DNA of 54,724 nucleotides from Bacteroidales bacterium (GTDB taxonomy: Bacteria; Bacteroidota; Bacteroidia; Bacteroidales; UBA932). The stretch covers positions 1 to 54,724 of the forward strand of contig JAFYLU010000074.1 of assembly GCA_017550025.1 (NCBI GenBank). The letters run 5' to 3'. Both the position numbers and the translations under genes were made by a program. Positions 1 to 9,760 of the stretch are shown here, one piece after another; the stretch's first letter is position 1; every line of letters starts with the position of its first letter. The notes beneath the pieces were generated by a model. The model worked only from the letters and a program-made list of their open reading frames with translations, had not been told where the DNA came from and ran no database searches.

Positions 1-1639
1 AGTTGCGGCACTGCTCGAAGTCCTCGAATGTGAAGTCACGGTCGCAGATGCCCATTACAAGCTCAAGCATGTATTTCTGTCTTTCGAGCGGACAGAGTGC
101 GTCGATGTCGTCGAATGCGTCCTGTTGGAGGATGACGAAGTCGAGAAGCTCTGATTTCCAGAAGATCTCGTGGTAGCTCATAGGAACTCCGTCGTCGCCG
201 AGGATGTTGATCTGGTCATTTGCCTCCTTACCCTTGCGTACGATGATCTTTGCCTTCTCTACCATTTCTACCCAACCTGGCATGATGGTCTCGTTAAGGT
301 ATTCGCGGATCTCCGGATACTCGAGATATTTAGAATATGAATCGATAGGGTTCACGGCAGGGTAGCGCTTCTGGTCGGCACGGTTCTGCTCGAGGGCGTA
401 GAAACATCTTGCAGCCTTCTTTGTAGACTCTGTCACAGGCTCCTTGAGGTTACCGCCGGCAGGGGACACTGTTCCGATGAAGGTAACGGCACCTGTCTGT
501 CCGTTGTTGAGGACAACCATACCTGCGCGTGCGTAGAAGCTTGAGATGATTGCAGAGAGGTCGACAGGGAATGCGTCTGCACCAGGGAGCTCCTCCATAC
601 GGTTCGACATCTCTCGGAGAGCCTGTGCCCAACGTGAAGTAGAGTCGGCGAGAAGGAGGACCTTGAGACCCATTGCACGGTAATACTCGCAGATGGTCAT
701 CGCTGTGTATACAGATGCCTCGCGGGCTGCAACAGGCATGTTAGATGTGTTACAGATGATTGTGGTACGCTCCATGAGGTGACGTCCTGTATGAGGGTCG
801 ATGAGCTCTGGGAACTCTGCGAAGATCTCCACAACCTCGTTCGCACGCTCACCGCAGGCCGCCATTACGATAACGTCGGCATCACCCTGCTTTGCGATTG
901 CATGCTGAAGCACTGTCTTGCCGCATCCGAAAGGACCAGGGATGAAGCCTGTACCGCCTTCTGCGATAGGGTTGAGAGTGTCGATGGCGCGGACACCTGT
1001 CTCCATGATCTTTGATGGTCTCGGCTTGTCCTTATATCCCTTGATGGCAACCTTTACAGGCCATTTCTGCCACATCTTCACTTCTACATCCTCTCCGTTG
1101 GCGTCTGTGAGGACTGCTACCACCTGGTCAATGTTGTACTGTCCTGCCTTTACTGTCGACTTCACGGTGTATTCGCCCTTGAATGCGAACGGAACCATGA
1201 TCTTGTGAGGAAGCCATCCTTCCTTCACTTCACCGAGCCAGTCTGCTGCGACTACCTTGTCGCCCGGCTTTGCTATAGGAGTGTAGTCCCAAAGCTTCTC
1301 GTGGTTGAGAGGGTCGGTGTATTCACCCTTCTTGAGGAATACTCCGGTCATGGTGGTGAGGTCGTTCTGAAGACCGTCATAGCTGCTTGAAAGGAGGCCT
1401 GGACCGAGGGTCGCCTCGAGCATCTTGTCCTCAAACTCTACGACATCACCGTTCTTGAGTCCACGGGTGCTCTCGAAAACCTGCACTGCAGCATTCTTTC
1501 CGTTCACCTTGATCACCTCGGCCATGAGCTTTGTGCCTCCTACAGTGATGTAGCAGATCTCATTCTGCGACACCGGACCATTGGCCTCTACGGTAACAAG
1601 GTTGGAAACGATACCCGTAACTATACCTTTAGTTTTCAT
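1..1639 (-). CDS. atpA: V-type ATP synthase subunit A (3' end outside window)
   Basis: This is the catalytic subunit of an archaeal/vacuolar-type ATPase, which couples ATP hydrolysis or synthesis to ion movement at the cytoplasmic face of the membrane. I translated it from the ATG at 1639-1637; 546 codons are present and the reading frame is still open at the window edge, against a usual length near 585. A Walker A loop (GPFGCGKT) lies near residue 235, followed by the GERANE motif near residue 255 and a DSTSRWAQALREM segment typical of A subunits. It follows the DUF2764 gene by 20 bases and subunit E beyond that, the order usual for Bacteroidota V-ATPase operons, so subunits B, D, I and K are expected just outside the window. 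The ion, proton or sodium, cannot be told from this subunit. Confidence 0.95.
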   Translation of the reverse strand, partial: MKTKGIVTGIVSNLVTVEANGPVSQNEICYITVGGTKLMAEVIKVNGKNAAVQVFESTRGLKNGDVVEFEDKMLEATLGPGLLSSSYDGLQNDLTTMTGVFLKKGEYTDPLNHEKLWDYTPIAKPGDKVVAADWLGEVKEGWLPHKIMVPFAFKGEYTVKSTVKAGQYNIDQVVAVLTDANGEDVEVKMWQKWPVKVAIKGYKDKPRPSKIMETGVRAIDTLNPIAEGGTGFIPGPFGCGKTVLQHAIAKQGDADVIVMAACGERANEVVEIFAEFPELIDPHTGRHLMERTTIICNTSNMPVAAREASVYTAMTICEYYRAMGLKVLLLADSTSRWAQALREMSNRMEELPGADAFPVDLSAIISSFYARAGMVVLNNGQTGAVTFIGTVSPAGGNLKEPVTESTKKAARCFYALEQNRADQKRYPAVNPIDSYSKYLEYPEIREYLNETIMPGWVEMVEKAKIIVRKGKEANDQINILGDDGVPMSYHEIFWKSELLDFVILQQDAFDDIDALCPLERQKYMLELVMGICDRDFTFEDFEQCRN

Positions 1640-1659
1640 GTTTCTTATGTTTTATTTGT

Positions 1660-2292
1660 TTATTTTTCGTCGTATTGCACACCTTTGAATGTGCCGCGGA
1701 CTTCGTCGACAAGTCTCTTGAACATCTGTCTTCCGGTCTCTTCGTCGAGGATGAGCCATCTGCGGATGATCATCATCTTGACCATGATTCCGAGGATCTT
1801 GTCGAAGTTGAGATAGTCGAAGAGAGTGATCTCGTCGATCTTTTCCCAATAGAGGTCGTCGATGCCTCTTTCTCTTGCGAGGATATCTTTACCTTCGAGG
1901 ATGCTCTGAAGTCTTGTCTCTTCCTTGAACTCGGGAGCTTCCGGTTCAAGTCCGGTCTCTTCCGCTTCAGGATCCCTGAGCGACAGGATATCCTTTTCAG
2001 GCTCTCTGCCAAGGGCATGGTTGAGATACCTGACCTTCTGATTGCGCACATTCAGGTCGAACTGGAAGAATTCCCTGATGAATCCGAGCCTGTGCGACAA
2101 TGCCTCCTTATAGAACTCAAGGCCGATCTGATCCTTGTCGAATCCCTTGACGATGAAGTCCAGGACCTTGTTGTCTTTTTCAGACAGAAGCTCCCTTGTC
2201 TGCTCAAGGTATTCGTCCAAGCTCTTCTCGCCTTGTCTCCAGTCCGGAGTAAAGTCAGGAAGACCTGCTATAATATAAATGTAATTGTTCAT
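1660..2292 (-). CDS. DUF2764 family protein of the V-ATPase operon
   Basis: A 210-residue soluble protein that I recognise as DUF2764, a family found almost only between V-ATPase subunits E and A in Bacteroidota and some spirochaetes. It starts MNNYIYIIAGLPDF, is rich in acidic residues and predicted helices, and has no signal peptide or membrane segment. Its ATG overlaps the stop of the subunit E gene by one base (TAATG), indicating translational coupling. The place in the operon suggests a structural role in the ATPase stalk, perhaps filling that of the missing subunit C, but this is inference from context. The long opposite-strand frame over it is a shadow. Confidence 0.85.
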   Translation of the reverse strand: MNNYIYIIAGLPDFTPDWRQGEKSLDEYLEQTRELLSEKDNKVLDFIVKGFDKDQIGLEFYKEALSHRLGFIREFFQFDLNVRNQKVRYLNHALGREPEKDILSLRDPEAEETGLEPEAPEFKEETRLQSILEGKDILARERGIDDLYWEKIDEITLFDYLNFDKILGIMVKMMIIRRWLILDEETGRQMFKRLVDEVRGTFKGVQYDEK

Positions 2293-2897
2293 TATCCGAA
2301 GAGAAGCTTCTTTGTTGTTGGTCTGAGATACTCTGAAATGAGCTGGCTGAATGTCTCTTCTGTGAAGCTTACGAAATAGCCTCCGTTTTTCGGACCGATC
2401 TGGAAGCCGCCTGCGATCTTCTTTGAGAATGAAGCTTCGATGCCTGCTCCGAGAAGCTTGCCAAGTTCGTTAGTCACGAATGGCTCGAGGTCCTTCTGAA
2501 GTGACTCCGGAAGGATGAGGTTGAGGTCAACCGGTCCTTCTGTAGTGAATTTCTCGGCAACGGCCTTGATGAGGTCCTTGATGAAGTCAGCTGATGTGAG
2601 GTTCTTCTTTACGGCATCGCCTGTGATCTTGCCCACGATGAGGGTCTCGATGTCCTTCTTTGTGGCTGCGATGCTCTGTGATGATGCCATCCTGATGTCT
2701 GAAGCTGTCTTTGTCTTGATCTCTTCAGCCTGCTTCTGTGCAGCTGCGATGATCTCTGCCGCTTCAGCCTGAGCCTTGGCTACCATCTCTTCAGCCTGTA
2801 CCTTTGCCTTTGCAAGAAGCTCTTCGCCTTCCTGCTTTCCTTTTGACAGACCTTCGTTGTAAAGCTTGTCTGTCAGTTCCTGCAATTTGTTCTGCAT
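2292..2897 (-). CDS. atpE: V-type ATP synthase subunit E
   Basis: Peripheral-stalk subunit of the V-type ATPase, which links the catalytic head to the membrane part. The 201-residue protein begins MQNKLQELTDKLYNEG and has a long charged N-terminal coiled coil (about residues 10-95) rich in Ala, Lys, Glu and Gln, followed by a compact alpha/beta C-terminal domain. This is the standard subunit E/Vma4 layout and usual length. It is the first gene of the operon: a consensus Bacteroidota promoter sits 45-75 bases upstream, and its stop overlaps the start of the DUF2764 gene. metF ends 150 bases upstream on the same strand, but the promoter and an intervening inverted repeat suggest a separate transcription unit. 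Confidence 0.92.
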   Translation of the reverse strand: MQNKLQELTDKLYNEGLSKGKQEGEELLAKAKVQAEEMVAKAQAEAAEIIAAAQKQAEEIKTKTASDIRMASSQSIAATKKDIETLIVGKITGDAVKKNLTSADFIKDLIKAVAEKFTTEGPVDLNLILPESLQKDLEPFVTNELGKLLGAGIEASFSKKIAGGFQIGPKNGGYFVSFTEETFSQLISEYLRPTTKKLLFG

Positions 2898-2941
2898 ATC
2901 CGGATATTTTGTGTTTGGTTATATTTTATTCCTTATCTTGG

Positions 2942-2972
2942 CAAAAGTACTAATAAATCGGCGAGGAAACAA
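2942..2972 (-). promoter_or_regulatory. Promoter of the V-ATPase operon
   Basis: On the minus strand the -7 element TACTTTTG (2949-2942) matches the Bacteroidota consensus TAnnTTTG exactly. A TTG (2972-2970) lies 20 bases further upstream as the -33 element. Transcription would begin a few bases past 2942, giving a leader of about 40 bases before atpE. Confidence 0.7.
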
Positions 2973-3012
2973 CCTATTTCCATTAAAAATGAAAAATAAT
3001 TGTTTCCCCGCC
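2960..3012 (-). repeat. 13-bp inverted repeat between metF and atpE
   Basis: Arms 2960-2972 (GGCGAGGAAACAA) and 3000-3012 (TTGTTTCCCCGCC) are complementary except for one position that can form a G-U pair; the 27-base loop is A/T rich. On the minus strand it could act as the metF terminator, although no clean U-run follows. One arm overlaps the -33 TTG of the V-ATPase promoter, so a regulatory role is also possible. Confidence 0.5.
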
Positions 3013-3047
3013 TGAAGGATGATATGTTTCGCTTGTCAAGGATGCCG

Positions 3048-4031
3048 CTAAAAACATTCCTTGAGTATGTTCACGATGTTTTCAGATTTTCCCATGGTGT
3101 AGAAATGCACGGCCGGAACCCCCTTGGCTATCAGGTCCTTGCACTGCATGGCGCACCATTCCGCTCCTATCTGATAGATGGCCTTCCTGTCATCTCCCGC
3201 CTTTTCTATCTCCCTTGTAAGCTCAACCGGAATGTCGAGTGAGAATGATTCCGGAAGCAGCTTGACCTGCTTTGCCGTCGAGAGCGGTTTCAGTCCGGGT
3301 ATGATCGGAACCGTTATTCCTGCCTCGCGGCATCTCCTGACAAAATCGTAATATACATTGTTGTCGAAGAACATCTGGGTGATCACATAATCCGCACCTG
3401 CGTCAATCTTCTTCTTCAGGTTCAGGATGTCGGTCTCGATGTTCGCTGCCTCGAAGTGCTTTTCAGGGTATCCGCCCACTCCGATGCAGAAAAACCTGTC
3501 GTTATGTTCCGACTGGCCGGGGAGATTCTGCTCCACCTTTCTCCTTCTCTGATAGTTGGCGCTTCCCTGGTATCGGCGTATGCCTTCGACCAGTTCGCTC
3601 GCGTAGCTGTAGCCTCCCGGGGTAGGGGAGAAGCGCTTCTCGCCCGACATGCTGTCGCCTCGAAGTGCCACTATATTGTTGATTCCGAGGAATTCAAGAT
3701 TGTCCAGCTTGCTTTCGATCTCTTCCTTCGTCGTGCCTGCGCAGATGATGTGGGGAACTGCCTCTACATCATATTTCGAGATTATAGCCGCACAGACAGT
3801 GGTCTCGCTGATACGGTTGCGCACGAGGTGGCGGCTGAATGTTCCGTCAGCCTCCTCCCTGAATTCAAATTCATCCCTGTGGCTTGTCACATTGATGTAT
3901 TTCGGACTGAATTCCATGAAAGGCGCTATGCTTTCGAGGAGTTCGTTCTTTGTCATTCCTCTCAATGGAGGCACAATCTCCAATGATGGATAGGCCTTTG
4001 AGCTGTTTGCCAATATTTCTGATATCTTCAT
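3048..4031 (-). CDS. metF: Methylenetetrahydrofolate reductase
   Basis: Flavin enzyme that reduces 5,10-methylenetetrahydrofolate to 5-methyltetrahydrofolate, the methyl donor for methionine synthase; cytoplasmic. The 327-residue protein has the family start (LEIVPPLRG, where LEFFPP is more common), the YINVTSHRDE segment, the ALRGD motif near residue 125 that binds FAD, and FFDNNVYYDFVRRC and PIIPGLKPL motifs of the TIM barrel. Length is slightly above the usual 290-310. It begins 24 bases after the metH stop on the same strand, so the two consecutive steps of the methyl cycle are encoded together. I see no riboswitch before the pair. Confidence 0.95.
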   Translation of the reverse strand: MKISEILANSSKAYPSLEIVPPLRGMTKNELLESIAPFMEFSPKYINVTSHRDEFEFREEADGTFSRHLVRNRISETTVCAAIISKYDVEAVPHIICAGTTKEEIESKLDNLEFLGINNIVALRGDSMSGEKRFSPTPGGYSYASELVEGIRRYQGSANYQRRRKVEQNLPGQSEHNDRFFCIGVGGYPEKHFEAANIETDILNLKKKIDAGADYVITQMFFDNNVYYDFVRRCREAGITVPIIPGLKPLSTAKQVKLLPESFSLDIPVELTREIEKAGDDRKAIYQIGAEWCAMQCKDLIAKGVPAVHFYTMGKSENIVNILKECF

Positions 4032-4055
4032 TTCTGCTTTCTGGTTGGGTGTCGG

Positions 4056-7000
4056 TTATTTCAGGAGGTGACCGAGGAAGCGGCGCGCCGTCTCGTTGTC
4101 CATTCCTCGTCTTTGTGCATAATCGTCATATTGTTTCTGCGATATGCGCCTTATGTCCGGGTAGGTGGCTTCCGGATGAGTGAATATCATTCCGCATATG
4201 CTTGATTCCGGAGTCATTGCACAGCTTTCTGTCAGGCGTATTCCAAGTCTTCCGCCTTCAGGGAGCAGACCGAGAAGATCTTTCTTGAGAGTGTGGTCTG
4301 GGCAGCTTGAATAACCTGCAGCTGGCTTGATTACCTTTGTCCCGATCTGTCTGTCGAGCCATGTTGAAGCCGCTTCCGCTACAGTCATCCTCACAGTCCT
4401 TGCCACGAGGTCTTCATATTTGTTGCTGCATGCAGGACAGCAGCAGCCTTCCTCATGAGCGTCATTTGCCTTTACGGTTATCGCGAATATTCCCACAGGC
4501 GATCTTCTGCCTTTTTCACCCGAAACCACGAAGTCGCAGAGCGAGCGCATCTCGCCGCTTTCCTGTCTCATCATCGGCAATCTGACTTCACCCTTTTCTG
4601 TAAAGAGGACAATGTCATCCTTTTCCGTGTATGCATGGTAGAACTGCGCTGAAATCAATATCTTGAAGTTCGCAAGTTCAAGTTCTGCTTCAGCGTCTCT
4701 GCGAAGCTGCATGAGCTCGGCTACCTCTGAAACAGGACTGCCGTATCTGACGCCCCATATGGCATGAAGCATCTTCCAGTCAAAGAACGGCATGACATCT
4801 TCAACAGCCAGTTCCCTGAATCCGATGCTTGCAGGAAGCTTGTCCTGATATGTATCTTCTGCAAATCCGGAAGGTCTGATGCTCCATCGGGTTGCCGCAG
4901 CTTCCTCTTCCTTCTTCTGCTTGCCTTCGTAAAGGGTTCTTACCTTTGTCTGTTCTGCATGCTGCTCGTTCTCGAATGCCTCGCGGTCCATCATGCATTT
5001 CTTTGCCATGACAGCTGCTGCTGATGCATCCGGTCCGTGGAATACATGTTCATACAGAGGAGCGAGTTTGACTGCAGTGTGGAGGGCTGAAGTTGTGGCT
5101 CCTCCGACAAACAGAGGCGTCGACAGGCCTCTTGCCTTCATTTCGCGGCAGAGTTCCTCCATCTGGAACAGCGAAGGTGTGATCAGACCGCTGACTGCGA
5201 TGATGTCTGCTCCGGCTTTCACCGCTTCTGCTATGATTGTTTCCTTATCCACCATCACTCCGAGGTCGATGATCTGGAATCCGTTGCAGCTCAAGACTAT
5301 GCCGGTGATGTTCTTGCCGATGTCGTGCACATCTCCCTTTACGGTGGCTATCACCACTTTAGGTCTGTCGCTTCTGCCTTCGTCAGAGTTCATATATGGT
5401 TCGAGAACGCTCACTGCATCTCTCATCACCTTGGCAGACTTGACCACCTGCGGGAGGAACATCTTCCCTTCTCCGAAGAGCGTTCCGACTGTCTCCATAC
5501 CTGACATGAGAGGGCCTTCGATGATGCTGATGGCGCTTCCGTAATGTTCCATCGCCTCGGTAAGGTCTTCATTGAGATTCTCTCCGTTTGCCTTGACAAG
5601 TGCGTTGCGGAGCCTTTCCTCGAGCGGGAGCTTTTCCTTGCATTCCGTCACTGGAGCAGCGTCGGCAGCATCCTTTTCTGCGAGCATCCTTGCAGCCTTG
5701 TCTATGAGTCTTTCAGTTGCTTCAGGATCCCTGTCAAAGATAACGTCTTCCACGCATTTCAGAAGCTCCGGTTCGATCTCGTCATATATCTGGAGCATAG
5801 ACGGGTTCACGATCGCCATATCCATGCCTGCCTTGACCGCATGGTACAGGAATGCAGAATGCATCGCTTCCCTGACGGCATTGTTGCCCCTGAACGCGAA
5901 AGAAAGGTTCGATACTCCTCCGGAAGTGAGTGCTCCGGGAAGATTCTCCTTTATCCATCTGACGGCTTCAATGAAATCCACCGCATATCTTGCATGCTCG
6001 CTGATACCCGTTCCGACTGAAAGTATATTTACGTCGAAAATGATGTCTTCAGGTGCGATGCCGGCCTTTTCGGTCAGAAGCCTGTATGCTCTTGCACATA
6101 TTTCCACTTTTCTGTCGTATGTGGTGGCCTGGCCTTCTTCGTCAAATGCCATCACTACCATGGCTGCTCCAAATGATCTGATAGCTTTCGCCTTCCTTAT
6201 GAACTCTTCTTCTCCCTCCTTCAGGCTTATGGAATTGACGATGCATTTTCCCTGGGCGTTTCGGAGTCCGGCCATGACGGTGTCCCAGTGAGACGAATCG
6301 ATCATAAGGGCAGCCTTCGCTACGTCCGGGTCGTTCGAAATGTATCTTACGAAGCGCTCCATCTCCCTTGTTCCGTCAAGCATGGCGTCGTCCATGTTGA
6401 TGTCGATGATTGTTGCCCCGTCCCTGATCTGCTTTGCGGCAATCTGAAGTCCGGCTTCGTAATCTCCTGATGCTATTAGCTTTGCGAACTTACGTGATCC
6501 AGCCACATTCGTCCTCTCTCCGACATTAGTGAAGTTGTTGTTTTTCAGGTCCACTGTGACGGCTTCAAGTCCGCTGACCTTAAGCTTCCTGTCCGCATTG
6601 ACATGAACTTCCCTCGGCTTTATGCCTCTTATGGCCTTTGCAATCGCTCGTATGTGTTCTGGTGTGGTTCCGCAACAGCCTCCGACGATATTCACAAGTC
6701 CTTTTTCTGCCATCTTTCTGACAGCCTCTGCCATTTCTTCCGGAGTCTGGTCATATCCTCCCATTTCGTTAGGAAGGCCGGCATTTGGGTAGCAGCTTAT
6801 TCCTGTGCTGCACCATTTTGCCATATCTTCCAGCAGAGGGGTCATTTCTGATGCTCCAAGTGAGCAGTTAAGTCCGAAGGCTAAGAGAGGGTAGTGGGCT
6901 ACTGATGTATGGAAAGCTTCCAATGTCTGTCCGGTGAGAGTTCTTCCGCTCCTGTCTCCTACAGACACAGATACCATTGCAGGGATTTCTCCCAGTTCCT

Positions 7001-7580
7001 GAAGCGCTGAAAGCGCTGCCTTTACATTGAGCGCATCGAAACATGTTTCCAAAAGGATAAAGTCGGCACCTCCCTTCAGGAGACCTTCAGCCTGTTCCTT
7101 GTAGGCCTGTTTCATCTCATCGAATGAATATGCCCTGAATCCAGGGTCTCCGGCATCCGGTGAAAGCGAGAGGGATTTAGAGGTCGGGCCCATGCTTCCT
7201 GCCACCCACACCTTTCTCTGCAGGCCTATCTCCGCAGCTTTCTCCTCCGCCTCGTCTGCAGCTTCTCTTGCAATTCTTGCTCCTTCATATGCCATTTCTG
7301 CAGCAAGCGAGGCACATCCGTATTCCTCCTGTGATATCGCATTCGCGCTGAATGTGTTGGTCTCGATGATGTCCACTCCAGCTGCGATATATTCCTTATG
7401 GATGGCCTTGATTATTTCCGGCCTTGAAAGATTCAGACATTCGCTGTTGCCTTTCAGCTCCTTTCCGTTATCGGCAGGTATATTCCCGCGATAATCCTCT
7501 TCAGTCAGTCCGTATCTCTGGATCATTGTGCCCATCGCACCGTCCAGGATCAATATCTTGTCTTTTGGTATGCTGATCAT
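4056..7580 (-). CDS. metH: Cobalamin-dependent methionine synthase
   Basis: Transfers the methyl group of 5-methyltetrahydrofolate to homocysteine through methylcobalamin. The 1174-residue protein contains all four modules in order: a homocysteine-binding barrel (about 1-320) ending in the zinc motif [10 protein letters not shown], a pterin-binding domain (about 345-600, with [11 protein letters not shown]), the B12 cap and Rossmann domains (about 640-880, with the cobalt-ligand motif DVHDIGKNI), and the AdoMet reactivation domain (about 900-1174). Length is close to the 1227 of E. coli. It is the first gene of a metH-metF operon with its own -7 element about 25 bases before the start. Cobalamin is therefore required for this route to methionine. 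Confidence 0.97.
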   Translation of the reverse strand: MISIPKDKILILDGAMGTMIQRYGLTEEDYRGNIPADNGKELKGNSECLNLSRPEIIKAIHKEYIAAGVDIIETNTFSANAISQEEYGCASLAAEMAYEGARIAREAADEAEEKAAEIGLQRKVWVAGSMGPTSKSLSLSPDAGDPGFRAYSFDEMKQAYKEQAEGLLKGGADFILLETCFDALNVKAALSALQELGEIPAMVSVSVGDRSGRTLTGQTLEAFHTSVAHYPLLAFGLNCSLGASEMTPLLEDMAKWCSTGISCYPNAGLPNEMGGYDQTPEEMAEAVRKMAEKGLVNIVGGCCGTTPEHIRAIAKAIRGIKPREVHVNADRKLKVSGLEAVTVDLKNNNFTNVGERTNVAGSRKFAKLIASGDYEAGLQIAAKQIRDGATIIDINMDDAMLDGTREMERFVRYISNDPDVAKAALMIDSSHWDTVMAGLRNAQGKCIVNSISLKEGEEEFIRKAKAIRSFGAAMVVMAFDEEGQATTYDRKVEICARAYRLLTEKAGIAPEDIIFDVNILSVGTGISEHARYAVDFIEAVRWIKENLPGALTSGGVSNLSFAFRGNNAVREAMHSAFLYHAVKAGMDMAIVNPSMLQIYDEIEPELLKCVEDVIFDRDPEATERLIDKAARMLAEKDAADAAPVTECKEKLPLEERLRNALVKANGENLNEDLTEAMEHYGSAISIIEGPLMSGMETVGTLFGEGKMFLPQVVKSAKVMRDAVSVLEPYMNSDEGRSDRPKVVIATVKGDVHDIGKNITGIVLSCNGFQIIDLGVMVDKETIIAEAVKAGADIIAVSGLITPSLFQMEELCREMKARGLSTPLFVGGATTSALHTAVKLAPLYEHVFHGPDASAAAVMAKKCMMDREAFENEQHAEQTKVRTLYEGKQKKEEEAAATRWSIRPSGFAEDTYQDKLPASIGFRELAVEDVMPFFDWKMLHAIWGVRYGSPVSEVAELMQLRRDAEAELELANFKILISAQFYHAYTEKDDIVLFTEKGEVRLPMMRQESGEMRSLCDFVVSGEKGRRSPVGIFAITVKANDAHEEGCCCPACSNKYEDLVARTVRMTVAEAASTWLDRQIGTKVIKPAAGYSSCPDHTLKKDLLGLLPEGGRLGIRLTESCAMTPESSICGMIFTHPEATYPDIRRISQKQYDDYAQRRGMDNETARRFLGHLLK

Positions 7581-7605
7581 TATTTTGCTGATTCTAACAA
7601 AACTT

Positions 7606-7640
7606 CAAAGATACCGCTTTTTTACGAATTATGAAAACAA
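7606..7640 (-). promoter_or_regulatory. Promoter of metH-metF
   Basis: Minus-strand TATCTTTG (7613-7606) matches the Bacteroidota -7 consensus exactly. The nearest TTG (7640-7638) is 24 bases upstream, a little further than ideal. The leader to the metH ATG is only about 20 bases, leaving no room for a cobalamin or SAM riboswitch. Confidence 0.6.
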
Positions 7641-7685
7641 TAGCTCTGGCGGCATTTAATCTGCTGGCAGTCAGTAATATAAACA

Positions 7686-7717
7686 ATCATCGTTGCGCGA
7701 ATCTGCGCAACGATGAT
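7686..7717 (-). terminator. Terminator after mmdB
   Basis: A perfect 13-bp stem (arms 7686-7698 and 7705-7717, core TCATCGTTGCGC) with a 6-base loop lies 41 bases past the mmdB stop. On the minus strand it is followed by TTGTTTATATT, a moderately U-rich tail, consistent with intrinsic termination of the decarboxylase operon. Confidence 0.75.
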
Positions 7718-7757
7718 ATGGTAAAACGTTGATGTTCAATGGAAAGGGTGCTGACGA

Positions 7758-8900
7758 TCAGCCGAGGAAGCTCAACAGGATACCGGCTGCTACTGCAGAA
7801 CCGATCACTCCTGCAACATTCGGTGCCATGGCATGCATGAGCAGGTGATTGTTCTTGTCGAACTCTCTTCCCACGTTCTGTGAAACACGGGCTGCATCAG
7901 GGACTGCTGAAACTCCTGCGTTTCCGATAAGAGGATTGATCTTGCGTCCCTCCTTGCAGAAGAGGTTCATGAATTTCACGAACAGCACTCCGCATACGGT
8001 GGCGATGACGAAAGACAGGAGACCGAGGAGGAAAATCTTCACCGAAGTTCCTGTCAGGAACTCGTCCGCCTGTGTCGAGCATCCCACTGTGATACCGATG
8101 AGGATTGTCATCACATCGATGAGAGGACCTCTTGCAGTTTCGGCAAGTCTCTTTGTCACACCGCTTTCCTTCAGTAGGTTACCGAAGAAAAGCATTCCCA
8201 GAAGCGGCATGCCTGACGGCACTATCATGGCGGTAAGGATGAAACCTACGATAGGGAAGATGATCTTTTCCTTCTGGCTCACCTGTCTTGGCGGCGCCAT
8301 GCGTATGAGTCTCTCCTTCTTTGTCGTGAGCAGCAGCATGATCGGGCGCTGGATCACAGGCACGAGAGCCATGTATGAATATGCAGATACCGCAATCGCT
8401 CCCATAAGGTGAGGGGCGAGCCTTGAAGAAAGGAAGATTGCTGTCGGACCGTCAGCTCCTCCGATAATGCCGATCGCACCTGATTCCGCAGGGGTGAAGC
8501 CCATGTGCATGGCAATGATATATGCTCCGAATATTCCTATCTGTGCGGCAGCTCCGATGAGCATTAGCCTCGGCTGGGATATGAGTGCGGAAAAGTCGGT
8601 CATTGCTCCGATGCCGAGGAAGATCAGAGGAGGATACCAGCCCGTCTGGACACCCTGATAAAGGATGTTCATTACTGATCCTTCTTCATATATTCCGATG
8701 TTCAGGCCCGGAACGAACGGAATGTTTCCGATGATCATTCCGAAGCCGATCGGTATCAGCAGCAGCGGTTCCCAGTCCTTCTTGATGGCAAGATAGATGA
8801 ATAAGATGCCGATAAGGATCATCACTCCATGCTGCCATGTGAAGCTGGCGAAGCTGGTGTAATGGAAAAACTGCTGGAGACTTTCGAAAATAGTGTTCAT
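7758..8900 (-). CDS. mmdB: Sodium-translocating methylmalonyl-CoA decarboxylase, beta subunit
   Basis: Membrane subunit that decarboxylates carboxybiotin and uses the energy to export sodium ions. The 380-residue protein has many hydrophobic segments and the two hallmark motifs of the OadB/MmdB/GcdB family: GGADGPTAIF near residue 148, and NPLIGNAGVSAVPDAAR near residue 325, which carries residues of the sodium and proton path. It follows the biotin carrier gene by 5 bases and is the last gene of the operon. From the beta subunit alone oxaloacetate or glutaryl-CoA decarboxylase could not be excluded; the carboxyltransferase at the head of the operon favours methylmalonyl-CoA. Confidence 0.93.
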   Translation of the reverse strand: MNTIFESLQQFFHYTSFASFTWQHGVMILIGILFIYLAIKKDWEPLLLIPIGFGMIIGNIPFVPGLNIGIYEEGSVMNILYQGVQTGWYPPLIFLGIGAMTDFSALISQPRLMLIGAAAQIGIFGAYIIAMHMGFTPAESGAIGIIGGADGPTAIFLSSRLAPHLMGAIAVSAYSYMALVPVIQRPIMLLLTTKKERLIRMAPPRQVSQKEKIIFPIVGFILTAMIVPSGMPLLGMLFFGNLLKESGVTKRLAETARGPLIDVMTILIGITVGCSTQADEFLTGTSVKIFLLGLLSFVIATVCGVLFVKFMNLFCKEGRKINPLIGNAGVSAVPDAARVSQNVGREFDKNNHLLMHAMAPNVAGVIGSAVAAGILLSFLG

Positions 8901-8905
8901 GGTTA

Positions 8906-9349
8906 TTATGCTATAGTGACTACAGAAGCTCCCTCAAGTACGGAGTCTCCCTTTGCGACATGAACTGCTGTGACGGTGCCGTCGTGGGTTGCCTCGATAG
9001 AGTTTTCCATCTTCATTGCCTCGAGAACCGCAACTTCCTGTCCAGCCTTCACGCTATCTCCTACATTTACCTTGACGGAAATGATCACGCCCGGAAGAGG
9101 TGAGGTGACTGCCTTGCCTGCTCCGGAAGCTGCAGGTTTGGCTGCAGGTGCGGGAACCGGAGCTGCTGCAGGGGCTGTCTGAATCGGTGCAGCCTGTGCT
9201 GGAACTGCCTGTACAGGAGCAGCCGGAGCCTCTTCAAGCTCTACCTGGTAGGGTGTGCCGTTGACTGTCACAGATGCGGTCTTGCCTTCTGTAGAGTTGA
9301 TCACGACATTGTAATCATTGCCGTTGATCTTGAATCTATACTGTTTCAT
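8906..9349 (-). CDS. mmdC: Biotin carrier subunit of the decarboxylase
   Basis: Small biotin carrier protein (147 residues) that shuttles the carboxyl group from the carboxyltransferase to the membrane subunit. A short N-terminal beta segment is followed by a flexible Ala/Pro linker (about residues 45-75) and a biotinyl domain (about 78-147). The biotin attachment site reads EAMKMEN, with the modified Lys at residue 113. The linker is encoded by repetitive GCTGCA-like codons, which is normal for this family. It lies 6 bases after the OadG-like gene and 5 bases before mmdB. Confidence 0.94.
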   Translation of the reverse strand: MKQYRFKINGNDYNVVINSTEGKTASVTVNGTPYQVELEEAPAAPVQAVPAQAAPIQTAPAAAPVPAPAAKPAASGAGKAVTSPLPGVIISVKVNVGDSVKAGQEVAVLEAMKMENSIEATHDGTVTAVHVAKGDSVLEGASVVTIA

Positions 9350-9355
9350 AATTGG

Positions 9356-9748
9356 TTATTTTCTTCTCTTGATGGTGATTATGTAACTTTCGTTGTCGTG
9401 TACAGTGTCGTTGAGATACTGATGGAGAGCCATTCCTATGGCTGCATATACTTCTCCGTTGAGTTCCTGGTCGAGAGCCATGGCTATGGCTGCAGCCTCT
9501 TCTGCCGAAGGACCTCCGCCTTTTCCTGAACCCGACGGACTTTTCTTCAGGCGTGGCAGACTGATCTTTACCTGGCCTGAAGAAATCTTTCCGATGAGTG
9601 TATATGCAAAGTACAGGATGATGAGTGCGCAGAATACTACGGATACGGAGACTATTGTTATGATAGCTCCGTGCGGATCCTTTACCGCCATTTCCGCGCT
9701 TTTGCGCAATACGCTCTCCGATGCCTGCAATAACATGAAACCGTTCAT
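9356..9748 (-). CDS. OadG-family small membrane subunit of the decarboxylase
   Basis: A 130-residue protein with one clear membrane helix (about residues 28-50, IVSVSVVFCALIILYFAYTL), a basic Gly/Ser/Lys-rich stretch and a C-terminal region with an AAAIAMAL segment. This is the layout of OadG/MmdD-type subunits, which hold the carboxyltransferase and the membrane subunit together. The gene lies 12 bases after the carboxyltransferase gene and 6 bases before the biotin carrier gene. Sequence conservation in this family is low, so the assignment relies equally on length, topology and operon position. Confidence 0.8.
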   Translation of the reverse strand: MNGFMLLQASESVLRKSAEMAVKDPHGAIITIVSVSVVFCALIILYFAYTLIGKISSGQVKISLPRLKKSPSGSGKGGGPSAEEAAAIAMALDQELNGEVYAAIGMALHQYLNDTVHDNESYIITIKRRK

Positions 9749-9760
9749 ATGCCTATATTG

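Noticed and set aside
1675-2379. 234-residue plus-strand frame over the DUF2764 gene
   Set aside because: Antisense shadow of a gene with clear family and operon context; similar long shadows lie over metH (5572-6291) and mmdA (10695-11315).
7581-7640. Cobalamin or SAM riboswitch before metH
   Set aside because: The leader after the -7 element is only about 20 bases, too short for either.
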